A DNA stretch of 64,000 bases from Pollutimonas bauzanensis (GCF_900129885.1 NZ_FQXE01000014.1:43081-107080), one strand, 5' to 3'; positions 35,049-43,776 are shown, numbered from the stretch's first letter. Notes: generated by a model not told the origin, from the sequence alone. Numbers and translations are program-made.

Positions 35049-36019
35049 ATCGCAACGACTTGGCCGCCATGAAACTTTTTCGTCCATCCTTTTCGCTGAT
35101 AACGCTGCAGGTTTTCGTCGCCGTCGCGCGCCTGGGCAGTTTCACGCGCGCGGCGGAGTCCGTTCATCTCACGCAAAGCGCGGTAAGCAAGCAGGTTGCC
35201 TTATTGGAAGCCCATTTGGGCGTCTCGCTTTTTATCCGCGCCGGCGGGGTGAGCCTGACCGGCGCGGGACGGGAGTTCCTCGAGGCAGTGGAACCGGCGC
35301 TGGACCGGATCGCCCGCGCCGCTGAACGCATAGGGCGTGCGGAAGCGGAGCAGGCTGTGGTGAGCCTGCTGGCGCCACCGGCGGTATTGCAATATTGGCT
35401 GATTTCGCTGCTGCCGCAGTTTGTCCGCGAACATTCGGGCATCGACCTGCGTTTGACGCCACGTTTGCTCAACGCGTCTTCGCCGCGCCTGGATCTGGAT
35501 GCCGAGATCCGTTTTGGTTCCGGCGGCTGGCAAGGCGCGCGGGCGCGCTATTTGTTCGGACGCGAAATGTGCGTCGTGGCAAGCCCGAAGCTGCTGGCCC
35601 GCCGCCCATTGCATGCGCCGGACGACTTGGCAGGCCAGTTGCTGATGAGCCATGTGCTCTATCCCACGGCATGGTCGGAATGGCGCAACGCCATGGGAGC
35701 GAGCATCGAGCTGGATGCCAACAGACAGCAGTACGACCATTATTCCTTGATGATCGAAGCGCTGCAGGCCGAGCTGGGCATAGGCCTGGTGCCCCGGCTG
35801 CTGGTGCGCAAGTTCCTGGCAAGCGGCGAGCTGGTCGCGCCCTTCGATGAGGTGATGGTGGGCAGCAGCGGCTATTATCTGGTATTGCGCGATGCCGCCA
35901 CCAACCCTGTGGCCTTGCGCACAGTCGGCGACTGGATCAAGGCGCAGGCCGACGAAATGGCTGCCGAATGGCTGCGCGGCGCCAGACGGACGGTTAGATA
36001 CTCAGAGAATCGAAAGTAG
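35045..36019 (+). CDS. LysR family transcriptional regulator
   Basis: Up to 324 residues. HTH at about 16-55 (ITLQVFVAVARLGSFTRAAESVHLTQSAVSKQVALLEAHLG region) and a LysR effector domain, GcvA/AmpR-like. The ATG at 35045 overlaps the DUF488 stop; an in-frame ATG at 35069 (MKLFRPSFSL) is equally likely. Its 3' end overlaps the convergent esterase gene by 18 bases. Target unknown; it may control the esterase and Bug genes on the other strand. Confidence 0.88.
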   Translation: MNRNDLAAMKLFRPSFSLITLQVFVAVARLGSFTRAAESVHLTQSAVSKQVALLEAHLGVSLFIRAGGVSLTGAGREFLEAVEPALDRIARAAERIGRAEAEQAVVSLLAPPAVLQYWLISLLPQFVREHSGIDLRLTPRLLNASSPRLDLDAEIRFGSGGWQGARARYLFGREMCVVASPKLLARRPLHAPDDLAGQLLMSHVLYPTAWSEWRNAMGASIELDANRQQYDHYSLMIEALQAELGIGLVPRLLVRKFLASGELVAPFDEVMVGSSGYYLVLRDAATNPVALRTVGDWIKAQADEMAAEWLRGARRTVRYSENRK

Positions 36020-36961
36020 TTCGCGGCACGCCTGCTGCACATAGGCATAGGCCCTGGGGCTGGCCGTGAGCATGCGCGCGAAGCCATGGATCATGCCCGT
36101 GGCGCGGGTATACGACACGGGCACGCCGGCGTCGCGCAGGCTCTGCGCGAACCCTTCGCCCTCATCGCGCAGTATGTCGTGTTCCGCCGTCATGATGACG
36201 GACGGCGGCAATTCCGCCATCCGTTTCCAGGCCAGTGGAAAGAGCAGCGCATCTTCGGCATCGGCATTTTCGCCGCCCGAAAATGTCCGCCAATAGTGCC
36301 GCATGGCTTCGGCGGTCAACCCTGGGCCGTTGCGGAACTCCCGCAGGCTGCCGGTTTTTGCATCGGGCGTCAGCGGCGGATAGAACAGCAGCATGCGATC
36401 GAATGCGGGGCTTGCGTCGCGCAAGGCCCGCATGACGCAGCCTAAGGCCAGGTGCGCACCGGCGCTGTCGCCGCCGATGGCCATGGGCATATCGTCCGAA
36501 CAGCCGAGTATCTTCGCGTGCCGGCGCAGCCAGCGGGCGGCGGCCCAGCAATCTTCGTGGGCCGCGGGATGAGGGTTCTCGGGGGCGCGGCGGTAGTGAA
36601 CGCTGGCCACCATATAGCCGGTCAGCGCCGCCAGATGTCCGCACAGCAGATCGTGGGTGGCCAGGCTGCCCGTCATCCATCCTCCTCCGTGGAAATAGAG
36701 CAACAGCCTGGACGGCGCGGCCGATAAGCCCCATTTGCCGTACAGCCTCAAGGGAATTTCGCGCCCCGCGGCGGCAATAAAGCAATCGCGGCGTTCGATG
36801 TCTTGCGCTGCCCGTTGTGGTAGGGACAGCGCGCCCAATTCGCTCACCAGGCGCCTGTGATCCGCATCGGCAAGCGCCAGGCCGGCGCAAAGTTTTTCTG
36901 CCTGAGCGACAAAGCGCAGCTGTTCAAGCAAATCGCCGTCGATTTCAGCGAGGGGCGGCAT
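36002..36961 (-). CDS. Alpha/beta hydrolase of the hormone-sensitive-lipase (type IV esterase) family
   Basis: About 319 residues. Oxyanion motif YFHGGGWMTGS near 88, nucleophile GGDSAGAHLALG near 164, acid in TAEHDILRDEGEGFA near 262 and His in GMIHGFARM near 290: the full HSL-family set. It hydrolyses short-chain esters; the natural substrate is unknown. ATG 36961 follows the Bug stop directly (TAACATG), so it is translated right after the Bug receptor. A TTG four codons earlier is possible. Confidence 0.92.
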   Translation of the reverse strand: MPPLAEIDGDLLEQLRFVAQAEKLCAGLALADADHRRLVSELGALSLPQRAAQDIERRDCFIAAAGREIPLRLYGKWGLSAAPSRLLLYFHGGGWMTGSLATHDLLCGHLAALTGYMVASVHYRRAPENPHPAAHEDCWAAARWLRRHAKILGCSDDMPMAIGGDSAGAHLALGCVMRALRDASPAFDRMLLFYPPLTPDAKTGSLREFRNGPGLTAEAMRHYWRTFSGGENADAEDALLFPLAWKRMAELPPSVIMTAEHDILRDEGEGFAQSLRDAGVPVSYTRATGMIHGFARMLTASPRAYAYVQQACRELLSIL

Positions 36962-36962
36962 G

Positions 36963-37988
36963 TTACCGGTCAACGCTGATATTCCTGGTTCTTACGACTT
37001 CGGCCCATTTTTCGGTCTCGCTGGCGACGAAGCGGCCAAACTCCCGGGTTGTCGGCCCGCCGACCGCGACTCCGTCGCGCATGAAGCGTTCACGCAGATC
37101 CCGGGCTTGCAAGGCTTGCGTCAATGCCGCCGCCATGCGCTCGACGGCCGCCTCGGGCACGCCGGCGGGCGCGAACAGCCCGAACCAGTTGACTACCTCG
37201 AAATCCGCGGCGCCGCTTTCGGCGACGGTCGGCACATCCGGCATGGCCGGATTGCGCGCGGCGCTGGTTATGGCGATCGCTTTATAGCGGCCTGCACGCA
37301 GGACCGGCAAGGCGGAACTGGGATTCTCGAATATTCCGGTGACCCGGCCGCCGACGACGTCGCTGGTGTGGGCCGAGCCGCCTTTGTAAGGCACATGGGT
37401 GATGGGGGCGCCCATGGCCGCGCTGAGCAGTTCCATGGACATATGGCTGAGGGTGCCGTTGCCTCCGGAGGCCAGGGTGATGGTTTCCCCGTTCTTTGCC
37501 GCGGCGATCAGTTCGCCGAGATTGGCATATGGCTGCTGGATGCCGGTAACCAATAGCAGCGGATTGGATACGACCAGGCCGACCGGAATGAAATCGCTTG
37601 CCGTGTCGTAAGGCAGCTTGTCGAACAGGGCATTGTTGACGGCGAATCCGCCGCCGCCCAGCAGCAGGATATGGCTGTCGCCGCTCATACGCGCCACGTA
37701 TTCCGTGCCGATCCGCGTATCGGCGCCGGGCTTGTTTTCCACGACAAATGGCTGGCCGGTGTTTTCGGCCATTTTCTGCGCGATCGAACGGGCGGAAATA
37801 TCGGCGATGCCGCCGGGGCCATAGGGAACGATGATCCGTACCTGGCGGGTCGGCCAGCTGGCTTCCTGCGCCGCGCGGGCCTGGGGCGCCAGCAGGCCGG
37901 CGAGCGCCAGGACGACTGGAATGGCCGTTTTGGAGAGGCATTGACGCAGCCTGTGGGGACGGCGCGCCGGCTCGAGCAAGTTATCCAT
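36963..37988 (-). CDS. Bug family tripartite tricarboxylate transporter solute receptor
   Basis: About 341 residues. Signal peptide (PVVLALAGLLAPQARA, cut near residue 38), then the TctC/Bug fold: WPTRQVRIIVPYGPGGIADISARSIAQKM, PFVVENKPGADTRIGTEYVA, VPYKGGSAHTSDVVGGRVTGIFEN. ATG 37988 has GAGGAGAC just upstream; the longer frame to 38096 is untypical. It is paired with a downstream esterase in a two-gene unit; no TctA/TctB partners here. The ligand is unknown, though pairing with an esterase hints at a carboxylic ester or its acid. Confidence 0.92.
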   Translation of the reverse strand: MDNLLEPARRPHRLRQCLSKTAIPVVLALAGLLAPQARAAQEASWPTRQVRIIVPYGPGGIADISARSIAQKMAENTGQPFVVENKPGADTRIGTEYVARMSGDSHILLLGGGGFAVNNALFDKLPYDTASDFIPVGLVVSNPLLLVTGIQQPYANLGELIAAAKNGETITLASGGNGTLSHMSMELLSAAMGAPITHVPYKGGSAHTSDVVGGRVTGIFENPSSALPVLRAGRYKAIAITSAARNPAMPDVPTVAESGAADFEVVNWFGLFAPAGVPEAAVERMAAALTQALQARDLRERFMRDGVAVGGPTTREFGRFVASETEKWAEVVRTRNISVDR

Positions 37989-38238
37989 GGTTGTCTCCTC
38001 TTGTTGTGGGAGAGGGCAGTGTAGTATGGCGGGAAAGCGCCGGCGGTGAAGAATTCTCATGGGCATTCCGCGCTGGAATGCGCTATGCCGCGCCAAGGAA
38101 AGCGCCTCGATGGCGCAGCATATCGCCGCCGCGCAAGCACACTACCCGCGCATCCTGTCCGGGGCGGAGGGCCATTCTTCCTGATATATTGACCCCTCGA
38201 CTTCGATACCCGCTAAAAATATTCCGGAGACCAGCCGC

Positions 38239-38832
38239 ATGCTGAAAGTTTATGCCATTGACGGGATCATTCCCGTCGTCGACCCCAGCGCCTATGTGCA
38301 TCCGACCGCGGTGCTGGTGGGCGACGTCATCGTCGGGCCCGGCGTGTATATCGGGCCCCTGGCCAGCTTGCGCGGCGATTTCGGACGCATCGTCCTCAAG
38401 GCGGGCTCGAACGTCCAGGACACCTGTGTCATCCATGGCGTGGGCGAAAACGATACGGTGGTCGAGGCCGACGGGCATATAGGGCATGGGGCTGTGCTGC
38501 ATGGCTGCACCATAGAACGCAATGCCATGGTGGGCATGAACGCCGTCGTCATGGACCAGGCCGTCATCGGGCATTCCAGCATTGTCGCGGCCATGGCTTT
38601 CGTCAAGATAGGCCTGGCGGTTCCGCCGCGCAGCCTGGTGGTGGGCGCCCCGGCGCGCGTGCTGCGCGAATTGAGCGATGCCGAAATAGCGCGCAAGTCC
38701 TTCGGTACGCGGCAGTACCAGTTGCTGACCCGCCGCTGCCTGCAGACCATGCAGGCGGTGGACCCGCTGGCCGCCGAAGAACCAGGCCGCGCCCGCCTCA
38801 CCGCGGATCTTGTGAATCCGTCGCAAGCTTGA
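38239..38832 (+). CDS. Gamma-carbonic-anhydrase-like hexapeptide repeat protein (PaaY/CaiE type)
   Basis: 197 residues forming a left-handed beta-helix. Hexapeptide repeats run from about 15 to 140 ([48 protein letters not shown] region). Metal-site histidines are in [16 protein letters not shown]. The C-terminal [37 protein letters not shown] part matches PaaY and CaiE, which are tied to phenylacetate and carnitine pathways; PaaY has thioesterase activity. No paa genes are near, so the pathway is unknown. Confidence 0.87.
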   Translation: MLKVYAIDGIIPVVDPSAYVHPTAVLVGDVIVGPGVYIGPLASLRGDFGRIVLKAGSNVQDTCVIHGVGENDTVVEADGHIGHGAVLHGCTIERNAMVGMNAVVMDQAVIGHSSIVAAMAFVKIGLAVPPRSLVVGAPARVLRELSDAEIARKSFGTRQYQLLTRRCLQTMQAVDPLAAEEPGRARLTADLVNPSQA

Positions 38833-38899
38833 CAGGGGCGCGGCGGGCCGGCGGCGCCTGCTTATCTTGGCAGCCTGTCAGCACCGGTTTATCTGTCTA

Positions 38900-40066
38900 T
38901 CAGTAGCGGTCGAAAATATCGCCATTCAGCAAAATGGAGCGATCGATGTTGTGGATGTCGGTGTGGCCGCAAAACCCCATGGTGATGTCCAGTTCGTTGG
39001 CAATGACCTGGAGGCAGCGCGACACGCCGGCTTCGCCCATGGCGCCCAGCGAATACAGGAATGGGCGGCCTATCATGGTGCCTTTGGCGCCCAGCGCTAT
39101 GGCCTTGAGCACGTCCTGGCCGGAGCGGATGCCGCCGTCCATCCACACTTCGATTTCCTTGCCCACGGCATGGGCGATGTTGGGCAGGGCGGAAATCGAG
39201 GAGGGGGCGCCGTCCAGCTGGCGCCCGCCATGGTTGGATACGATCAGGGCGTCGGCGCCGCTTTCGACCGCCAGGCGCGCGTCCTCGGCGTCCATGATGC
39301 CCTTGAGTATCAGCTTGCCGCCCCAGCGTTTCTTGATCCATTCGATATCTTTCCAGCTCAGGGCGGGGTCGAACTGTTCGGCGGTCCACGAAGACAGGGA
39401 GGACAGATCGCCCACGCCTTTGGCATGGCCCACGATATTGCCGAAGGTCCGGCGCTTGGTGCCCAGCATGCTCATGCACCAGCGCGGCTTGGTCACCAGG
39501 TTGACCAGGTTGGCCAGCGTCGGACGCGGCGGCGTGGACAAACCGTTCTTGATGTCTTTGTGGCGCTGGCCCAGCACTTGCAGGTCCAGCGTCAGCACCA
39601 GGGCCGAACAATTGGCCGCTTTGGCGCGGTCGATCAGGCGCTCGATGAAGTCGCGGTCGCGCATCACATAGAGCTGGAACCAGAAGGGCTTGTGCGTATG
39701 GGCCGCGACGTCCTCGATCGAGCAGATGCTCATGGTCGACAGCGTAAACGGAATGCCGAATTTCTCGGCTGCCCTGGCGCCGAGGATCTCGCCGTCCGCG
39801 TGCTGCATGCCGGTCAGGCCCGTAGGCGCGATGGCCACGGGCATGGCGACGTCTATGCCTATCATCGAACTGCGGTAAGTGCGCTTTTCGATGTCGACGG
39901 CGACCCGCTGGCGGAATTTCAGTTTATGGAAATCACTTTCGTTCGAGCGATACGTGCCTTCGGTCCAGGAACCGGAATCTGCATAGTCATAAAACATCCT
40001 GGGCACCCGGCGCTCGGCCAGCCGGCGGAAATCTTCCACGCAGGTAATTTGGGATGGGGTGGACAA
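38900..40066 (-). CDS. lldD: FMN-dependent alpha-hydroxy acid dehydrogenase (L-lactate dehydrogenase, LldD-like)
   Basis: 388 residues of the FMN TIM-barrel alpha-hydroxy acid oxidase family. Seen: RRVPRMFYDYADSGSWTEGTYRSN, PVAIAPTGLTGMQHADGEILGARAA, WFQLYVMRDR, catalytic His in IVSNHGGRQLDG near 278, and DGGIRSGQDVLKAIALGA. It oxidises L-lactate or a similar 2-hydroxy acid to the 2-oxo acid, with electrons to quinone. The start is TTG 40066 with AAGGAG seven bases upstream; the nearby ATG is out of frame. A specific substrate other than lactate cannot be excluded. Confidence 0.9.
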   Translation of the reverse strand: MSTPSQITCVEDFRRLAERRVPRMFYDYADSGSWTEGTYRSNESDFHKLKFRQRVAVDIEKRTYRSSMIGIDVAMPVAIAPTGLTGMQHADGEILGARAAEKFGIPFTLSTMSICSIEDVAAHTHKPFWFQLYVMRDRDFIERLIDRAKAANCSALVLTLDLQVLGQRHKDIKNGLSTPPRPTLANLVNLVTKPRWCMSMLGTKRRTFGNIVGHAKGVGDLSSLSSWTAEQFDPALSWKDIEWIKKRWGGKLILKGIMDAEDARLAVESGADALIVSNHGGRQLDGAPSSISALPNIAHAVGKEIEVWMDGGIRSGQDVLKAIALGAKGTMIGRPFLYSLGAMGEAGVSRCLQVIANELDITMGFCGHTDIHNIDRSILLNGDIFDRY

Positions 40067-40212
40067 GAAACATCTCCTTGATTATTGGTATGGCGCCGGG
40101 CGGATCCGGCCTTTTTTTGCGAATAACGCATCTTAACCAAAATTTTCCCGCCGATGACGGGCTTGCGGTATGCGCCGCGCCGTGATGAAGCATGGCGCGC
40201 CCGGCGCTTTTG

Positions 40213-41142
40213 TCATGTTATATGAAGGTGTTCGACCTCGTTGGCATAGACCATGAGCGCCTTGCGGCCATTCCACCACAGCACGCGCGCCACTTTGGCG
40301 CGGCAGGCGATTTCGAGCGCCTGGGCCGGGTCGCTTTCAATGAAGTGGGTGTGGCAGCGGGCCAGGAGGGCCTGCGCTTTATGCTCGGCGGTCTGGTCGG
40401 CGGCGTGGCGCGCTTCGTCGCGCATGACCAGGGGGCCGTGAAAGCCATGCTGATCCAGCCAGGTTTGCGTGCGCCGGCGATCCTGCTCGGGGCGGCCCGT
40501 AATGATGGTGACGCGGCTCAAATCGACTTGGGGCAGGACTTCATTGGGCCGCAGCAGGTCGCGGCGGGCCAGGGTTTCATGCAGCGCCCGGGCGTACTGC
40601 TCTTCCGGCAGGTCCATGAGCAGCACGCCATCCAGGTCTATCGCCCATGAGGCATATTCGTGTTCGGGCCGGTTCGGGCGGTTCAAGGTGGCGTCGAACG
40701 CCGGCGTGATGGACTCCCTTTCCCAGGGAAACCAGGCCCTGAAGCCTGCCGGGATGGCGATGCCGTAATCCGGCTTGACGCGCGACTCCGCATCGTAGGC
40801 CAGGGTGAAAACGCTGAGCTCATGCCCCAGGCCGCGCAGGAAGCCCATGCTGTCCGACAGGGTGGTGCCGCGCCCGGCCACGTCTTCGGCCAGGAGTATC
40901 CGGCACGGCCTGGCAGGGCGGCCGACCGTATGCCAGGATACGGTCCGATCCGGCCTTGAATAGGCCAGCGCATACAGGGGCAGGCTCAGGCTGGTGGAGG
41001 CCATCACCCCGGGCACCAGGCCGCCGCGGGCAATGGCCACCACGGCGTCGAAATCCATCTGCCGCCAGTCGGGAACGAAACCCGAAATGACACTTTCGAT
41101 GCGGGAATAATCATAAGAAAAGGCGGCGCGGGCGGTGCTCAT
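40213..41142 (-). CDS. Phosphoribosyltransferase-HAD phosphatase fusion protein
   Basis: 309 residues in two parts. The N-terminal half is a type I PRTase: FDAVVAIARGGLVPGVMAS near 30-50 and a PRPP loop RILLAEDVAGRGTTLSDSMGF near 85-105 (D of the usual DD pair replaced in part by ED). The C-terminal half (about 165-300) looks like a HAD hydrolase: motif I WAIDLDGVLLMD, motif II VTIITGRPEQDRRRT, and FIESDPAQALEIA with an acidic residue as motif IV. Such fusions suggest coupled salvage or dephosphorylation of a nucleotide, but no substrate is known. ATG 41142 has AGGAA upstream. Confidence 0.82.
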   Translation of the reverse strand: MSTARAAFSYDYSRIESVISGFVPDWRQMDFDAVVAIARGGLVPGVMASTSLSLPLYALAYSRPDRTVSWHTVGRPARPCRILLAEDVAGRGTTLSDSMGFLRGLGHELSVFTLAYDAESRVKPDYGIAIPAGFRAWFPWERESITPAFDATLNRPNRPEHEYASWAIDLDGVLLMDLPEEQYARALHETLARRDLLRPNEVLPQVDLSRVTIITGRPEQDRRRTQTWLDQHGFHGPLVMRDEARHAADQTAEHKAQALLARCHTHFIESDPAQALEIACRAKVARVLWWNGRKALMVYANEVEHLHIT

Positions 41143-41250
41143 GCGTGGTTCCTGTATTGGCCGCGCGCTGCCGCGGCTGGGCGCGCCGCGCGCAAGGACT
41201 CGTTGCGGCAATGGGTGGCACTCCATTTTACGCAGGGCGCGCCGGCTGGC

Positions 41251-41279
41251 AAGACATGCCAAATAATCTATGTTATAGT
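41251..41279 (+). promoter_or_regulatory. Promoter of tRNA-Arg
   Basis: A -10 box TATAGT (41274-41279) and a -35 box AAGACA (41251-41256) with 17-base spacing stand 15 bases upstream of the tRNA. Confidence 0.65.
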
Positions 41280-41294
41280 TACGCCTCTTTCGCA

Positions 41295-41371
41295 GCGGCT
41301 GTAGCTCAGTTGGATAGAGTACTTGGCTACGAACCAAGGGGTCGTGGGTTCGAATCCTGCCAGCCGCGCCA
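41295..41371 (+). tRNA. tRNA-Arg(ACG)
   Basis: Acceptor GCGGCTG (41295-41301) pairs with CAGCCGC (41361-41367), followed by G and CCA. Anticodon stem-loop CTTGG-CTACGAA-CCAAG gives ACG (inosine-modified, reads CGU/CGC/CGA). The T arm is GTGGGTTCGAATCCTGC. An accessory islet follows directly. Confidence 0.97.
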
Positions 41372-41377
41372 GATTTA

Positions 41378-41399
41378 GGGCCTCCCGCAAGGGAGGCCC
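41378..41399 (+). terminator. Terminator-like hairpin after tRNA-Arg
   Basis: Perfect 9-bp stem GGGCCTCCC, GCAA tetraloop, GGGAGGCCC. The following bases (TACCTGTTT) are only weakly T-rich, but position and strength fit a tRNA terminator. Confidence 0.75.
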
Positions 41400-41419
41400 T
41401 ACCTGTTTGCACTATTGAT

Positions 41420-41638
41420 TTAAGTGTGAATGGCGGACTGCGGTTGTAGCTTGATGCCCAGCGCGCGCATCACTTTGAGGATGGTTCCGAAGCTTGGATT
41501 GCCTTCGCCGGAAAGCGCTTTGTAAAGACTTTCCCGGCCAAGGCCTGTCTCCTTGGCAAGCTGTGTCATTCCCTTGGCGCGAGCAATGTCACCCAGCGCG
41601 GCAGCAATTAGCGCCGCATCATCGCCCGCTTCGTCCAT
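41420..41638 (-). pseudogene. Truncated addiction-module antidote (HigA/XRE-like), orphan
   Basis: The C-terminal two thirds match the small 'putative addiction module antidote' family: LIAAALGDIARAKGMTQLAKETGLGRESLYKALSGEGNPSFGTILKVMRALGIKLQ. The family's usual N-terminus (a D-x-x-EYL...YL segment of about 30 residues) is absent: upstream the frame continues to 41731 as unrelated Lys/Gln-rich sequence. No RelE/HigB-like toxin lies on either side. The start shown is ATG 41638 (MDEAGDD). It could be a decayed antitoxin or a solitary regulator; it sits about 50 bases from tRNA-Arg, on the opposite strand. Confidence 0.65.
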
Positions 41639-41788
41639 GCTTATTTCGCCCTGCATTTGCGGGGCATTTTTACTCTTTTGCGTTTCTGCGGGCTTGGCCA
41701 AGTGGTACGCCATGCGTATTGCCAGCCGCAACGGCTTTCAGGGGCGTGCTATAAGAATGGCTATAGCAACTCTGCAGGTCCAGGGAAA

Positions 41789-42025
41789 ATGTCCATTCGA
41801 GTATTGAGCCGTTGCGGCTTGTCGCTGTTTCTTGCCGCGCTGGTTTCTGGCTGCTCTTTGATCGGCCTCGGGGATTCGGGCCGCAGCAATGAGTGCAAGT
41901 GGAACCGCAGCAGCTGCATGTATGAGGGGCGGTATGAGCCGGGTGAAGAGGGCTATGCCGAACAGGAAGCGAAAGACCTGAATCGGGCCGCATCCGAAAG
42001 GCTGCGCCGCAGCTCTGGCAGGTGA
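41789..42025 (+). CDS. Small lipoprotein of unknown function
   Basis: 78 residues beginning MSIRVLSRCGLSLFLAALVSGCS. The lipobox LVSG-C places lipid attachment at Cys 22; the mature part is short, charged, and ends QEAKDLNRAASERLRRSSGR, with CKWNRSSC as a possible disulfide. AGGGA lies just upstream of the ATG. No family recognised. A terminator follows within 75 bases. Confidence 0.72.
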   Translation: MSIRVLSRCGLSLFLAALVSGCSLIGLGDSGRSNECKWNRSSCMYEGRYEPGEEGYAEQEAKDLNRAASERLRRSSGR

Positions 42026-42031
42026 CCGCGC

Positions 42032-42060
42032 GCCGGGTTCGAGTCCCGGCATTTCCGTCA
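42032..42060 (+). other. tRNA T-arm-like fragment
   Basis: GCCGGGTTCGAGTCCCGGC followed by ATTTCCGTCA looks like a tRNA T stem-loop and acceptor 3' strand. No matching D arm, anticodon arm or 5' acceptor strand is seen upstream. It may be a decayed tRNA end left by an integration event, or chance. Confidence 0.35.
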
Positions 42061-42062
42061 AC

Positions 42063-42100
42063 AGCCCCGCCTGCCGCACGATCGGCGGGCTATTCTTTTT
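42063..42100 (+). terminator. Rho-independent terminator after the small lipoprotein
   Basis: AGCCCCGCC (42063-42071) pairs with GGCGGGCT (42084-42091) with one bulged C, followed by ATTCTTTTT. Confidence 0.7.
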
Positions 42101-42244
42101 CCGGAGCAAAAAAAGGGCCGGCCAGCGTACCGCGCGGCGCTATTGTTCGGGCCGCCTGACCGGCCGTTGCGCCGCGTCGCCTACTATCAGGCGTTGTACC
42201 GGTCGCGCGGCTGCGCCGGCTCGTAGTATCCCGATCCAAACAGC

Positions 42245-43165
42245 ATGACGAGCAAAAAGCAGCCAGTTCCCCGCAGAAGACGTTCAACTACCCAATCGAG
42301 ATCAAGGAAGGCGCCCGCCGCCCGACTCCGGCGTTTACTGAAGGCGTTCTGCGCCTCCGCCATCACCGCATTCAGCGTTGCCAGCTGCGCCCTGAACCCA
42401 CAGTGGCGCGACGGAATTTCGCTCGACCCCCTGCTGGCGCAGATCGGGCTGCCCGGCCAGGAGCAGGCGGCCCCGCAGGCGGTATCGCCGGGCGAACTGG
42501 TTCAGACCGACTTCGCCGGGTGCCGGCAGTTTTTCCCTGGAGGACAGCCTCCGGCAGTTCCTGCCGCGCCAGCGTTGCGCGAGATATGCTTCTCGTCCTT
42601 CGCCATCCTGCACAGCGGCCGGACAAAAACGCCTGTGTTTGCCGTTCAGCGGCTGAACCGTCGAATGCTGGTCCAGGACCTGGGGGTTCAGAGGACGGAC
42701 AGGTTCTATGCAGAGGCCCGGGTGCCGCAAGCCGAACGCGCGGAATTGGCCGATTACCGGGGCTCCGGATATTCGCGTGGGCATATGGCGCCGGCGGGCG
42801 ATATGCGCAGCTCCGAGGCGATGGCGCAAAGCTTCTCGCTGGCCAACATGGTTCCGCAGAACCAGGCGCAGAATGCCGGCGCCTGGAGCCGCATTGAGCA
42901 GGACACGCGCAAGTATGTGATGCGCGCCGCGGCTGACGTCTATATCTTCACCGGGCCTGTTTATGATGCCCGGCCGGAGGTGATTGGGGCGGGCAGGGTG
43001 GCGGTCCCGAGCTATCTGTACAAGGTGGTCTATGATGCGGCGACGAGACGGTCGTGGGTGCACTGGCAGGAGAACAGCGCGAACACCAAGGCCGGGCCGC
43101 CGATCGGCTACGACGAGTTTGTTCGGCGCACTGGGTTGCAGCTATTGCCGATAGCCAGGCATTGA
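42245..43165 (+). CDS. Exported DNA/RNA non-specific endonuclease
   Basis: 306 residues. A basic N-terminus (RRRRSTTQSRSRK) precedes a hydrophobic stretch (LKAFCASAITAFSVASC) that could be a lipoprotein signal or membrane anchor. The beta-beta-alpha-metal nuclease domain is at about 120-300, with the catalytic motif SRGHMAPAGDMRSSEAM near 175 (the DRGH family motif with Ser for Asp) and FSLANMVPQNQAQNAGAWSRIEQDTRKYV with the metal Asn. It cleaves DNA and RNA without sequence preference, outside the cytoplasm, for nutrition or competition. No immunity or inhibitor gene is obvious. Confidence 0.87.
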   Translation: MTSKKQPVPRRRRSTTQSRSRKAPAARLRRLLKAFCASAITAFSVASCALNPQWRDGISLDPLLAQIGLPGQEQAAPQAVSPGELVQTDFAGCRQFFPGGQPPAVPAAPALREICFSSFAILHSGRTKTPVFAVQRLNRRMLVQDLGVQRTDRFYAEARVPQAERAELADYRGSGYSRGHMAPAGDMRSSEAMAQSFSLANMVPQNQAQNAGAWSRIEQDTRKYVMRAAADVYIFTGPVYDARPEVIGAGRVAVPSYLYKVVYDAATRRSWVHWQENSANTKAGPPIGYDEFVRRTGLQLLPIARH

Positions 43166-43306
43166 TCAGCTGGCGAGCATCGCGGGCAGGCCGGCTTGCT
43201 CAAGTGTGCGAACAAGGAAATGTGTGCCATGCTTGCAAGCGACACGGTTCACATTTATAGCTAAATAGCTAAATTCCATTTGTGTCCACCGGATCCTCGC
43301 CAGCTT

Positions 43307-43588
43307 ATGAATATCTCCAACCTTGAACACATCTTTTACGCGCTGCTGATTCAGGCGGCGGTATGGCTGCCGACCCGCAGTTGGTGGCTGGGGGCCGCGC
43401 TGGCCATAGGCTTGTTCATGGGGCGCGAACATGCCCAGCGCGAGTACAACAACGGCGGCCCGTCGAAACTCACTCCATGGGAGGCGTTCGATGTCTGGAA
43501 CTGGAGCCTGGATGCCCAGCTCGATCTGGTTCTGCCTGTGGCGGCTGTAGTGCTTGTCGCCTGGCTTGCCGGCCATGTGTCGCGATGA
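43307..43588 (+). CDS. Small membrane protein, unknown
   Basis: 93 residues with two hydrophobic stretches: one at about 8-36 (FYALLIQAAVWLPTRSWWLGAALAIGLFMG) and one at the C-terminus (LVLPVAAVVLVAWLAG). The middle (REHAQREYNNGGPSKLTPWEAFDVWNWSLDAQLD) is hydrophilic. This resembles small phage- or plasmid-borne holin-like proteins but I recognise no family. No strong Shine-Dalgarno is seen. It lies between the nuclease and the ATPase gene in the tRNA-Arg islet. Confidence 0.6.
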   Translation: MNISNLEHIFYALLIQAAVWLPTRSWWLGAALAIGLFMGREHAQREYNNGGPSKLTPWEAFDVWNWSLDAQLDLVLPVAAVVLVAWLAGHVSR

Positions 43589-43659
43589 CGGGCAAGAGGC
43601 CCAAGGGCTTTTTATCACTCGCCGTGAGCGGGCATTTTTACCTTCACCATGGAAGGCCG

Positions 43660-43776
43660 ATGATTGAAATGAAAAACATAGACGCGCTGGCCGTGAAGCT
43701 GGCCGAGTCGCCAGAGCGCTGGTACCGCGTCATCCATATTTATCGAAATTACCCGTTTATTCATCAATTTAGGTAA
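43660..43776 (+). CDS. Very short ORF, possible gene remnant
   Basis: An open frame MIEMKNIDALAVKLAESPERWYRVIHIYRNYPFIHQFR of 38 residues; only the first half looks protein-like. The DNA turns AT-rich at about 43735, exactly where the acquired-looking ATPase segment begins, so this may be the cut-off 5' end of a gene interrupted by insertion. Function unknown. Confidence 0.3.
   Translation: MIEMKNIDALAVKLAESPERWYRVIHIYRNYPFIHQFR

Noticed and set aside
42032-42060. A complete second tRNA in the islet
   Set aside because: Only T-arm and acceptor-like bases are seen; no anticodon arm or 5' acceptor strand fits.
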